A stretch of 64,000 nt of DNA from Terebella lapidaria (lineage: Eukaryota > Annelida > Polychaeta > Terebellida > Terebellidae): contig OX424566.1 in the NCBI GenBank assembly GCA_949152475.1, positions 28,744,423-28,808,422 of the forward strand, written 5' to 3'. The notes under the pieces are model-generated. The model was given only the letters and a program-made list of their open reading frames with translations. It was not told where the DNA came from and ran no database searches. A program made the translations under genes and the position numbers. This document shows, piece after piece, positions 51,001 to 60,935 of the stretch (positions within the stretch are counted from its first letter, which is position 1; each line of letters starts with the position of its first letter).

Positions 51001-53637
51001 AGATTAAGTGCTATCATGGAAGAAACTGAAAAGGACTCTTTCATCGAGATGTTCTGGAGTGAACAGAAGAAGGCTTTCTCAAGAAAAGCGGGAGGTATGA
51101 GATGGCATCCGATGATGGTGCGGTTTGCCATCCTTCTGCACAGCCAGAGTCCGTCCACCTATAGATCTCTGCGTCAAGTAGGCGTCATTCGTCTGCCCAC
51201 TGAATCAACCCTTCGTGATTATACCAATGTCCTTCACCCGTCATCTGGTTTCCAACTTGAAGTTTTCCTGGAGTTGAAGAAGATGACCGAGAACCTTAAT
51301 CCAGAGGAACGATGGGTGTGCTTGATGCACGACGAGATTTCCATAAAATCTGACCTCGTCTACGATCGCACAACTGGCGAACTTGTGGGATTCATCGACA
51401 GTTCTTGTTGGAATGACAAGTCTTCCAAGGATGGCCACCTAGCAACTCATGCACTGGTATTCATGGCAGTTGGGATTACGTCCAACATCAAATCTAGTCT
51501 TGGATACTTTCCCACAAGGACTGCAACAGCGGACGAGATGTTCACATTATTGTGGCGGGCCATTGGATTGCTAGAATGCGTCTGTGATTTGAAGGTTAGT
51601 TTTCCTGGCAATAAACAGACTACATCTATGCGTTCTTCATGTTATGTCAAGAAAATGTTAACTATTTAGTTAAAATAATACACCAAATTTGTTTTGTTGA
51701 TTATTTAGGTCATTGCCTCAACAAGTGACAAGGCTAGCTGTAACCAGCGACTGATTCGTCTACATGGAGTCAGTGGATACAAGACGCCAAACTTGTTCGA
51801 CCCTGAAAGAAATATCTTCTTCTTCAGCGATGCTCCTCATTTGGTGAAAACAGTGAGGAACAATATGTCCAGTTCCGGTTTCGGAAAAAACACTAAGCGC
51901 TTATGGGTGTGTAAAATAGTTTTGAAATACAATATTAACAGATTCAGTCTGTTTGGTCATATTCTTTGGTACCGGCCTAATTCTACTGATTTATCATTGA
52001 ATGTATGGTTTTTATTTATTTATAGAACAACGACCAAGACATCCTGTGGACCCATGTTGTTCGTCTTTATCAACAAGACGCCGCAAGGGAGATAACCCGG
52101 ACAAAATTGACTGCAGAACATGTGTACCTAACCCCACAGTCTGTCATGAGGGTATACCTTGCTGCGCAGGTAGCCTAGTGAATATATTCATTAACTTTTT
52201 TATGTAGGCCTAATTGACGAATATATATATATATATAGCTGTCACTAAAATAGATGACAGTTATTTATTGTTTAAAAAATCAATCAAATACACAAGTACA
52301 CACTGCTCAATTGAGAATTTTCTTTAAGGTCCTGAGCAATTCTGTAGGATCAGTGATGCGAACCTTTGGAGGAGATGATTGCAAAGAAACTTCAAAGTTT
52401 ATTTTGCTGATGGACAAGTTTTTTGACTGTCTCAACACAAGGTGATTTTTGTTTCAGTGTCAACTTTGACATGGATTATGGTTTTTGGCCTGTTTTTTTG
52501 TCATGAACATTGTATGAATTTCTGAAATTGCAGGTCAATGCAAGAGGGAACCAGGAAGAACAATAAATATTTGGCTCCATACACCAGTACTGATGACGAC
52601 AGGTTCAGGGTAAGTATTCATAGAAAGGCACTTGATGAACCTTGAAATCAATGTTTATGATGTATTTGCTGCTATCATTCACTGGAAATGTATTTCCTCC
52701 AAAAGCGTAATGCATGTAATTGTCTGTGTGGTAGTTTCTGGCCGAGGACTTCCTGGGGTACCTGGAAAACTGGAGGGCAGCTACCGACGCAAGAGAGGGA
52801 TTCACTTCAGCAGAAAGGAAGAAAATGTTCCTAACTGATCAGACTTATGAAGGCCTGAAAACTACAGGTGAAAAGTATATGTATATAACATTGATGCACT
52901 GGACTTTACATTTTGTCTGTATGAACGTATTTCGGGTGACAGAGATGATGGGGCAATAAAGGGATACACCCACTCGGTCTTCGGCAACCGAAGAGCATCT
53001 AGTTTAACGACAAACCTAGCAGTAAAATATTGTAGTTTCCAGAAACACACACATTGCATGTGAGTTATGTTTGGTAACATTGTGCACTTGCAATTGTAGC
53101 CTATGAATTGAGATCAATACTTGCATTTGTGTAAGCTGTATTCTAGTTTTGAAAAAAAATGTGTCCAAAATCCAAACTTTGAAGATGTCCTCTCACATAT
53201 ATGTTTGTCTTTCAACAGTGAAATCAGTTATTGAAGCGACCCGGTACTTGCTTCAATCTGGAGTGAAAGTGGTTCTCACAAATCGGTTCTGCCAGGATCC
53301 ACTGGAGGAACATTTTGGTCGGCATCGCAGTCTCGGCGTTCGTGCAGAAAACCCAACTTTGTGGACTTTCGGGTGAATATTATCGTGAAATAAACAAATT
53401 CAGATGGTTTATGTTTGAATCAGATGTGTTGTTTTTGCAATAAACACGTGTATTTGAAACAAAATAAAATAATTCCACAGCTATCAAGAAAACAAACTTC
53501 GTCTACAGAGGACCTTGGCACTTTCCATCATGCCCAAAGGCAATATACGAGGCAAGCGTTCTGCCAATAAGGTCATAGTCGATAACACACCCTTGCCAAA
53601 GATCAGACGACACTCGAAGGTAGTCAAATATGTATGA
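48028..53637 (+). CDS. P-superfamily transposase, THAP + DDE type (11 exons, about 788 aa)
   Basis: Cuts and joins DNA at the element's ends, in the nucleus. Exons: 48028-48112, 48236-48355, 48504-48604, 50509-51594, 51709-51906, 52026-52169, 52329-52441, 52534-52609, 52735-52867, 53219-53372, 53481-53637. They sum to 2,367 bases, all phases agree and one frame stays open. Residues 1-90 form a C2CH THAP finger: [30 protein letters not shown] and, in place of AVPTIF, GSLPTRF. A coiled coil follows ([20 protein letters not shown]), then the RNase-H-like core with [20 protein letters not shown], first Asp in CLMHDEIS, second in [16 protein letters not shown], the helical insertion ([13 protein letters not shown]), and the Glu in [14 protein letters not shown]. 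The protein stops soon after [12 protein letters not shown]; the YI-GY/F region that follows in related transposases is missing and is found on the other strand. Poly(A) signal AATAAA at 53713. Confidence 0.92.
49205..50015 (+). repeat. Passenger repeat in P element intron, inner copy
   Basis: Identical to 44150-44960; same similarity to host repeats at 24290-24600 and 33790-34215. Confidence 0.7.
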
Positions 53638-53712
53638 ATTTATTTTTATTGTGCATCAAAATTGGTTTGGCATATATGTATCTTTTAGAATCCAGAAACC
53701 AAATTACCACAG

Positions 53713-53718
53713 AATAAA
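53713..53718 (+). terminator. Poly(A) signal of the transposase gene
   Basis: AATAAA 76 bases after the stop at 53637. The convergent gene's own AATAAA (minus strand, 53846-53841) overlaps its TAA stop, so the two 3' ends are packed into about 200 bases. Confidence 0.6.
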
Positions 53719-53841
53719 ATTTACTAGTACGTGTAATCAAATATATTTACTGGTACACGATAACTTACCAATCCATACACATATTTAATATGATTGATAT
53801 GACAATTTCAAAACAAACAACAATTTGAAAGTGGCAACTGT

Positions 53842-56154
53842 TTATTTCGCCAACTTGCTACGCAAGGCCTTCTCCTGTTTAGATGTACGCTTCTTGCTCC
53901 TTATATTCTCTATTATTTTTTTGCATTTTTGGTTGACTCTGACTTTGAAATATAGCAAAATGATATCAGATAGAACTTCATCCTTGGATTCGCTGCTGAT
54001 GTGATCTGTGGCACTGTGAAAACAATCTTGAACGATGATGTTGTTAATGCATGCAATTTTGTACTCTGTAACCTGTACATGGTGCACTGACGGCGGAAAT
54101 ATGACTTGAAACAAAGTTTCTAATTCAACAAAAATACACTGTCCATCCTTAGTCAGATTTGTCAATCTTCCCCTTGACTTGGCGGCTATAAGAGTTTCCG
54201 GATCTGGCTGCTGGTCACTGATCAATGTCTGTATAGCATCTGTGTAACTTTGACATTTACTTCGCTTTTTCAATTTGCAGCACACGAAACCTCCGATGTA
54301 ATGTGAGACATCTGCCTCCTCCGTGGAGAGAGTGACACTGGATGAGTCAGGTGGAGAGGGAGAGAGCGATGAGTCAGATGGTGTGCGACAAAAGTCCTCG
54401 AACACACTCATGGAGATCCATGTCGTGAGCCTGTGATCTCCAGACACAGCAGTCAGTTCAGGAATACCACTTGCCATCAACTTGCAGAACTGGGTCTGTG
54501 AGGCCTCCCTGTTCACCCCCTTCACTTGTGACTTCATCACCACGCAGCTTTCCAGCTGGGCCTTCAGCAAAGTGCTGAATTGTGAAACTGAAAGTCAAGC
54601 AAATAAAAAAATATACAAAACTAAAAAATAGTAGTCAATATGTTCATGGTTTTACACAATATATATTTAGGCTGTCGGAATGTGAATGTATGTATGTACA
54701 TTGTATGAGAGTGATAATTAATGAGTATGTCTGCTTATTGTCAAAAATGGTAGAAAACGATAGCAGTGTAATCAACAATTTATGCTTTTGTGTGTGTAAA
54801 TATATGTTGTGGATTATGATATGTGGACTTATTGTGAATTAGTAGATAACTATAACTGCAGCGTGCTACATTTTCGAGTTCTGAATTGTTCAATGAAAGG
54901 CATGATAGCTCTCATATTGGTATTTTCACATGTACTGTCATAAGCTCATGTGTACAAATTCACATCACATTGACATGTTGGTGTAATATGAGGCAGATCA
55001 TTAGTTTTAACTCGAAGTACATTTCTTGATGTGTGAGGCGACAAGTTTGCCAGGTGACTGAAATATCATGTTTACAAGTCTTCAATGTTGCTCTTGTGAG
55101 TGTATTCTGTTGTCAACTCAACAGCACAATATCACATGTATTCTCTGGATATTATCATCAATAAAATGGATGTGCTAGGCCTTTATAATGTACTAGCATC
55201 TGCTCTCATAAAATTGATTTTATTTTCACTTATTGCATCAAAATATACATATGTACATAAAATTATAAATACCCTTTGCTGGATCACTAGACAATAACTT
55301 TGCCTGGTCTTTGAAGCAGAACCCATCTACAACCTCCATCAAAATCTTCTTCACTTGTTCTTCACATTCCTGAACCTGAATAGAAAAATACAAACAACAA
55401 TAAACAATTTCATCTATTTTATTTTTATGTAACATGGCTCTAGCCTTAAATAAATACAGTCATTTTCTGACTGTTGACTGTTCATAAAGGTAAACAATGC
55501 TAAAGCTTTATAAACAGTGAACGGTTGGAAAAGGTCCTGTTTTAAAGTTATATGTCTCAATACATTGGGTGTTTTATAACTCACTGATTTAGTGACAGTT
55601 TTGGCGGGTAGATGGTGAACTTCCACTTCCTCGAACTCGGCCAGCAAATCTGTACTGCAGGTCTAATTTGGAAAGACAAAATATCGATTATAACCCAGGT
55701 CAAATTTGGAAAGTTTCAACATTGTCATTGTCATGATGATGATGCACCAATAATAGGGCCTAATCACTTAATAAAAACCCAGCATCATATTAACTACCTT
55801 CACCAGGTATATGAATGATTACGCAGTCATATCTGTCACTGTCAGGTTCGCAAACAAACAGCACGGTATAGTCCAGATAAAACTGACACTAGTGAGTTGA
55901 GTGACTGGTCACACGACACATAGAAATGCGTTGAGACTGAGCCGATGATACTGTGCACATTATTTAACATATAAACATGGATCCATATTTACCTCTAATG
56001 CTTCGATGATATCCATCACCAATATCTGATTAGGTTCACAGGTTTAAAACATTGGCGTGAAAACGATTTCGAAACTAGTCTTGTTGACAAGGTCAAGTAA
56101 ACCGGAAGTTCACCATACCTCCTCTCGCTCAAGTCTCGCGGACACAAGCTTCAT
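53842..56154 (-). CDS. Convergent second gene: split-off P transposase C-terminal region
   Basis: Last exon 54587-53842 plus upstream exons 55375-55273 and 55649-55585 join in phase (1 and 0) and encode LLAEFEEVEVHHLPAKTV, VQECEEQVKKILMEVVDGFC, then VSQFSTLLKAQLES and about 235 more residues. The key stretch is VSHYIGGFVCCKLKKRSKCQ, then AAKSRGRLTNLTKDGQCIFV and ELETLFQVIF. In single-chain P/THAP9-like transposases the pattern YIAGYV...C..C...LK-RGGL-PS...CE-xE--F lies after the catalytic Glu, so this is that region on a separate, opposite-strand gene. The tail is basic (KKRTSKQEKALRSKLAK), perhaps nuclear targeting. Candidate first exons at 56154-56119 (MKLVSARLEREE) and 56025-55993 sit inside the right end, but I could not join them in phase to the rest. 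Likely works with the plus-strand protein. Confidence 0.75.
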
Positions 56155-56181
56155 GGTAAGAACAACAGTGCGAGACTTTGG

Positions 56182-56211
56182 AGTTGGCGGTCCATGGGTT
56201 ATATGTCTATG
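56182..56211 (-). repeat. P element right TIR, inner copy
   Basis: Ends GGTTATATGTCTATG, then GTCTCAAC target duplication. Perfect over 30 bases with the left end. Confidence 0.93.
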
Positions 56212-56219
56212 GTCTCAAC
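56212..56219. repeat. Inner P element target duplication (right)
   Basis: GTCTCAAC, pair of 47374-47381; copy A resumes at 56220 with ACAAGGTG. Confidence 0.97.
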
Positions 56220-57624
56220 ACAAGGTGATTTTTGTTTCAGTGTCAACTTTGACATGGATTATGGTTTTTGGCCTGTTTTTTTGTCATGAACATTGTATGA
56301 ATTTCTGAAATTGCAGGTCAATGCAAGAGGGAACCAGGAAGAACAATAAATATTTGGCTCCATACACCAGTACTGATGACGACAGGTTCAGGGTAAGTAT
56401 TCATAGAAAGGCACTTGATGAACCTTGAAATCAATGTTTATGATGTATTTGCTGCTATCATTCACTGGAAATGTATTTCCTCCAAAAGCGTAATGCATGT
56501 AATTGTCTGTGTGGTAGTTTCTGGCCGAGGACTTCCTGGGGTACCTGGAAAACTGGAGGGCAGCTACCGACGCAAGAGAGGGATTCACTTCAGCAGAAAG
56601 GAAGAAAATGTTCCTAACTGATCAGACTTATGAAGGCCTGAAAACTACAGGTGAAAAGTATATGTATATAACATTGATGCACTGGACTTTACATTTTGTC
56701 TGTATGAACGTATTTCGGGTGACAGAGATGATGGGGCAATAAAGGGATACACCCACTCGGTCTTCGGCAACCGAAGAGCATCTAGTTTAACGACAAACCT
56801 AGCAGTAAAATATTGTAGTTTCCAGAAACACACACATTGCATGTGAGTTATGTTTGGTAACATTGTGCACTTGCAATTGTAGCCTATGAATTGAGATCAA
56901 TACTTGCATTTGTGTAAGCTGTATTCTAGTTTTGAAAAAAAATGTGTCCAAAATCCAAACTTTGAAGATGTCCTCTCACATATATGTTTGTCTTTCAACA
57001 GTGAAATCAGTTATTGAAGCGACCCGGTACTTGCTTCAATCTGGAGTGAAAGTGGTTCTCACAAATCGGTTCTGCCAGGATCCACTGGAGGAACATTTTG
57101 GTCGGCATCGCAGTCTCGGCGTTCGTGCAGAAAACCCAACTTTGTGGACTTTCGGGTGAATATTATCGTGAAATAAACAAATTCAGATGGTTTATGTTTG
57201 AATCAGATGTGTTGTTTTTGCAATAAACACGTGTATTTGAAACAAAATAAAATAATTCCACAGCTATCAAGAAAACAAACTTCGTCTACAGAGGACCTTG
57301 GCACTTTCCATCATGCCCAAAGGCAATATACGAGGCAAGCGTTCTGCCAATAAGGTCATAGTCGATAACACACCCTTGCCAAAGATCAGACGACACTCGA
57401 AGGTAGTCAAATATGTATGAATTTATTTTTATTGTGCATCAAAATTGGTTTGGCATATATGTATCTTTTAGAATCCAGAAACCAAATTACCACAGAATAA
57501 AATTTACTAGTACGTGTAATCAAATATATTTACTGGTACACGATAACTTACCAATCCATACACATATTTAATATGATTGATATGACAATTTCAAAACAAA
57601 CAACAATTTGAAAGTGGCAACTGT

Positions 57625-59937
57625 TTATTTCGCCAACTTGCTACGCAAGGCCTTCTCCTGTTTAGATGTACGCTTCTTGCTCCTTATATTCTCTATTATT
57701 TTTTTGCATTTTTGGTTGACTCTGACTTTGAAATATAGCAAAATGATATCAGATAGAACTTCATCCTTGGATTCGCTGCTGATGTGATCTGTGGCACTGT
57801 GAAAACAATCTTGAACGATGATGTTGTTAATGCATGCAATTTTGTACTCTGTAACCTGTACATGGTGCACTGACGGCGGAAATATGACTTGAAACAAAGT
57901 TTCTAATTCAACAAAAATACACTGTCCATCCTTAGTCAGATTTGTCAATCTTCCCCTTGACTTGGCGGCTATAAGAGTTTCCGGATCTGGCTGCTGGTCA
58001 CTGATCAATGTCTGTATAGCATCTGTGTAACTTTGACATTTACTTCGCTTTTTCAATTTGCAGCACACGAAACCTCCGATGTAATGTGAGACATCTGCCT
58101 CCTCCGTGGAGAGAGTGACACTGGATGAGTCAGGTGGAGAGGGAGAGAGCGATGAGTCAGATGGTGTGCGACAAAAGTCCTCGAACACACTCATGGAGAT
58201 CCATGTCGTGAGCCTGTGATCTCCAGACACAGCAGTCAGTTCAGGAATACCACTTGCCATCAACTTGCAGAACTGGGTCTGTGAGGCCTCCCTGTTCACC
58301 CCCTTCACTTGTGACTTCATCACCACGCAGCTTTCCAGCTGGGCCTTCAGCAAAGTGCTGAATTGTGAAACTGAAAGTCAAGCAAATAAAAAAATATACA
58401 AAACTAAAAAATAGTAGTCAATATGTTCATGGTTTTACACAATATATATTTAGGCTGTCGGAATGTGAATGTATGTATGTACATTGTATGAGAGTGATAA
58501 TTAATGAGTATGTCTGCTTATTGTCAAAAATGGTAGAAAACGATAGCAGTGTAATCAACAATTTATGCTTTTGTGTGTGTAAATATATGTTGTGGATTAT
58601 GATATGTGGACTTATTGTGAATTAGTAGATAACTATAACTGCAGCGTGCTACATTTTCGAGTTCTGAATTGTTCAATGAAAGGCATGATAGCTCTCATAT
58701 TGGTATTTTCACATGTACTGTCATAAGCTCATGTGTACAAATTCACATCACATTGACATGTTGGTGTAATATGAGGCAGATCATTAGTTTTAACTCGAAG
58801 TACATTTCTTGATGTGTGAGGCGACAAGTTTGCCAGGTGACTGAAATATCATGTTTACAAGTCTTCAATGTTGCTCTTGTGAGTGTATTCTGTTGTCAAC
58901 TCAACAGCACAATATCACATGTATTCTCTGGATATTATCATCAATAAAATGGATGTGCTAGGCCTTTATAATGTACTAGCATCTGCTCTCATAAAATTGA
59001 TTTTATTTTCACTTATTGCATCAAAATATACATATGTACATAAAATTATAAATACCCTTTGCTGGATCACTAGACAATAACTTTGCCTGGTCTTTGAAGC
59101 AGAACCCATCTACAACCTCCATCAAAATCTTCTTCACTTGTTCTTCACATTCCTGAACCTGAATAGAAAAATACAAACAACAATAAACAATTTCATCTAT
59201 TTTATTTTTATGTAACATGGCTCTAGCCTTAAATAAATACAGTCATTTTCTGACTGTTGACTGTTCATAAAGGTAAACAATGCTAAAGCTTTATAAACAG
59301 TGAACGGTTGGAAAAGGTCCTGTTTTAAAGTTATATGTCTCAATACATTGGGTGTTTTATAACTCACTGATTTAGTGACAGTTTTGGCGGGTAGATGGTG
59401 AACTTCCACTTCCTCGAACTCGGCCAGCAAATCTGTACTGCAGGTCTAATTTGGAAAGACAAAATATCGATTATAACCCAGGTCAAATTTGGAAAGTTTC
59501 AACATTGTCATTGTCATGATGATGATGCACCAATAATAGGGCCTAATCACTTAATAAAAACCCAGCATCATATTAACTACCTTCACCAGGTATATGAATG
59601 ATTACGCAGTCATATCTGTCACTGTCAGGTTCGCAAACAAACAGCACGGTATAGTCCAGATAAAACTGACACTAGTGAGTTGAGTGACTGGTCACACGAC
59701 ACATAGAAATGCGTTGAGACTGAGCCGATGATACTGTGCACATTATTTAACATATAAACATGGATCCATATTTACCTCTAATGCTTCGATGATATCCATC
59801 ACCAATATCTGATTAGGTTCACAGGTTTAAAACATTGGCGTGAAAACGATTTCGAAACTAGTCTTGTTGACAAGGTCAAGTAAACCGGAAGTTCACCATA
59901 CCTCCTCTCGCTCAAGTCTCGCGGACACAAGCTTCAT
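57625..59937 (-). CDS. Convergent second gene, outer copy
   Basis: Identical to the minus-strand gene of the inner copy: exons 58370-57625, 59158-59056, 59432-59368 and a candidate first exon 59937-59902. It is not touched by the insertion and keeps its own right-end promoter region, so it could still be expressed although its partner transposase in copy A is broken. Confidence 0.75.
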
Positions 59938-59964
59938 GGTAAGAACAACAGTGCGAGACTTTGG

Positions 59965-59994
59965 AGTTGGCGGTCCATGGGTTATATGTCTATG
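59965..59994 (-). repeat. P element right TIR, outer copy
   Basis: Inverse of 42327-42356, followed by the TGCAGTAT target duplication. Confidence 0.93.
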
Positions 59995-60002
59995 TGCAGT
60001 AT
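59995..60002. repeat. Outer P element target duplication (right)
   Basis: TGCAGTAT, matching 42319-42326. Confidence 0.95.
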
Positions 60003-60399
60003 GTACGCAGCAAAAGCATCATCCGATCGGCAACCGAGGAAAGCGCATCCAAGCACTCAGCAAATGGACAAGCGTTGCCACTCAAGACACCCGTGATATT
60101 CAACTTATTTTTAATCATACATGACATAAATACCATATATCTCTCGTGATTAGTTCATGAACACCAAACAAACAAGCTGCGACGAACAATACGAGCTCTC
60201 AGTCAATGGAATCACACTCATACTTGACATACACGAAGTATTTGATTTATAGTATCTGCTTTTACGTTTAACATGTAAATATATATTGCCATTGTTTAAC
60301 ATGTAATTATATATCGCCAGCTTATACATACTATATTAAAATTACATGTCAAACGTGAAAGCAAAAATCCTAATGGTAGAAAGAAATATGCACATCTAC
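60003..60399. other. Host DNA right of the P element, no feature recognised
   Basis: About 400 bases of AT-rich flank between the P element and the start of clear similarity to the segmental repeat. Confidence 0.45.
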
Positions 60400-60834
60400 C
60401 TAATCAGGTAATATTCTTGACATACTTAAGGTGAAAACGCCATAATATGTAATCAATACAAAATCAATATATAATAATGGAAATTGACTCCACCTTTTGG
60501 AATAATTCTTTCAATATGTAATTTCTTTCAATATAATTTGTGATCTCCATTGGACCGCTTATATTCCCGTTTATAGTTCTTCTCTACTCTGTTCATATAC
60601 ACCAGTGTCTAGAAATAGAATGCTCTAATGGGTATAATCTTCAAAACACGATAATAACACCCAGACGAGTGGTGTTCCGTGTTAATTCAGTGTCAGACGT
60701 TTGTCACGAATAGCAAAGCTGATGAATAGACGTTATTTTTAATTCTAATATCGTCACAGAACAGGCCAATCGATGTAACGTTTCACACCAACTTAAACAG
60801 GAGGTTCCCTTGTAGACGACCGACAAAACAAGAT
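60400..60834. repeat. Segmental repeat, third (partial, diverged) copy
   Basis: Follows 24810-25110 and 34370-34730: AATTTCTTTCAAT, TCTACTCTGTTCATAT, CCAGTGTCTAGAAATAGA, GAGTGGTGTTCCGTGT, GCTGATGAATAGACG and AACGTTTCACACCAAC occur in the same order and orientation. Similarity ends exactly where the LTR begins (60835). Confidence 0.65.
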
Positions 60835-60935
60835 TGTTGTAAACTGTTGTATGAGATCATATACCCTGGCTGCGTCCGGGTCTAATGTAATGTGTTCCGT
60901 GTCTTATGTGGTACTCGAATAAATAGCATACAACA
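60835..60935 (+). repeat. Candidate 5' LTR, about 101 bp
   Basis: Starts TGTTGTA and ends TACAACA, contains AATAAA near its end and is followed at once by TGGTGGCAGCG, a typical primer-binding-site position. Its left border coincides with the point where similarity to the host segmental repeat stops. The LTR is very short for this class; the 3' LTR lies outside the window. Confidence 0.65.

Larger units (their letters stand above)
47382..56211 (+). mobile_element. P-superfamily DNA transposon, inner copy (complete)
   Basis: 8,830 bp, the same length as the outer copy, same orientation, with 30-bp terminal inverted repeats and target duplication GTCTCAAC. Plus strand: 11-exon THAP plus RNase-H-type transposase (48028-53637). 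Minus strand: convergent gene (53842-56154) for the region that in single-gene P transposases is the C-terminus. The two stops are about 205 bases apart. No damage to reading frames or splice sites was seen, so it looks potentially autonomous. Large introns and the roughly 2-kb third intron hold non-coding passenger repeats, which makes it long for a P element (Drosophila P is 2.9 kb). Confidence 0.95.
42973..57420 (+). pseudogene. P element transposase of outer copy, disrupted by insertion
   Basis: Same exon set as the inner copy: 42973-43057, 43181-43300, 43449-43549, 45454-46539, 46654-46851, 46971-47114, then the exon starting 47274 is cut at 47381 by copy B. Its last five bases follow at 56220-56224, and the remaining exons lie at 56317-56392, 56518-56650, 57002-57155 and 57264-57420. 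A transcript would have to cross 8.8 kb of copy B, whose own splice and poly(A) signals would capture it. The THAP domain and first two catalytic aspartates lie before the break, so a truncated DNA-binding product, like the repressor forms known for Drosophila P, is conceivable. Confidence 0.85.
42327..59994 (+). mobile_element. P-superfamily DNA transposon, outer copy (split by inner copy)
   Basis: Copy A runs 42327-47381 and 56220-59994, 8,830 bp in all, with 30-bp perfect terminal inverted repeats starting CATAGACATATAACCCATGG and an 8-bp target duplication TGCAGTAT on both sides. It is interrupted at 47381 by a second copy of itself. Every stretch I compared between the two copies, coding and non-coding, is identical, so A entered shortly before B or was amplified very recently. 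It carries a THAP/DDE transposase gene on the plus strand and a convergent gene on the minus strand. B cuts A's transposase in its seventh coding exon, so A can no longer make the full enzyme, but its minus-strand gene is untouched. Confidence 0.95.
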
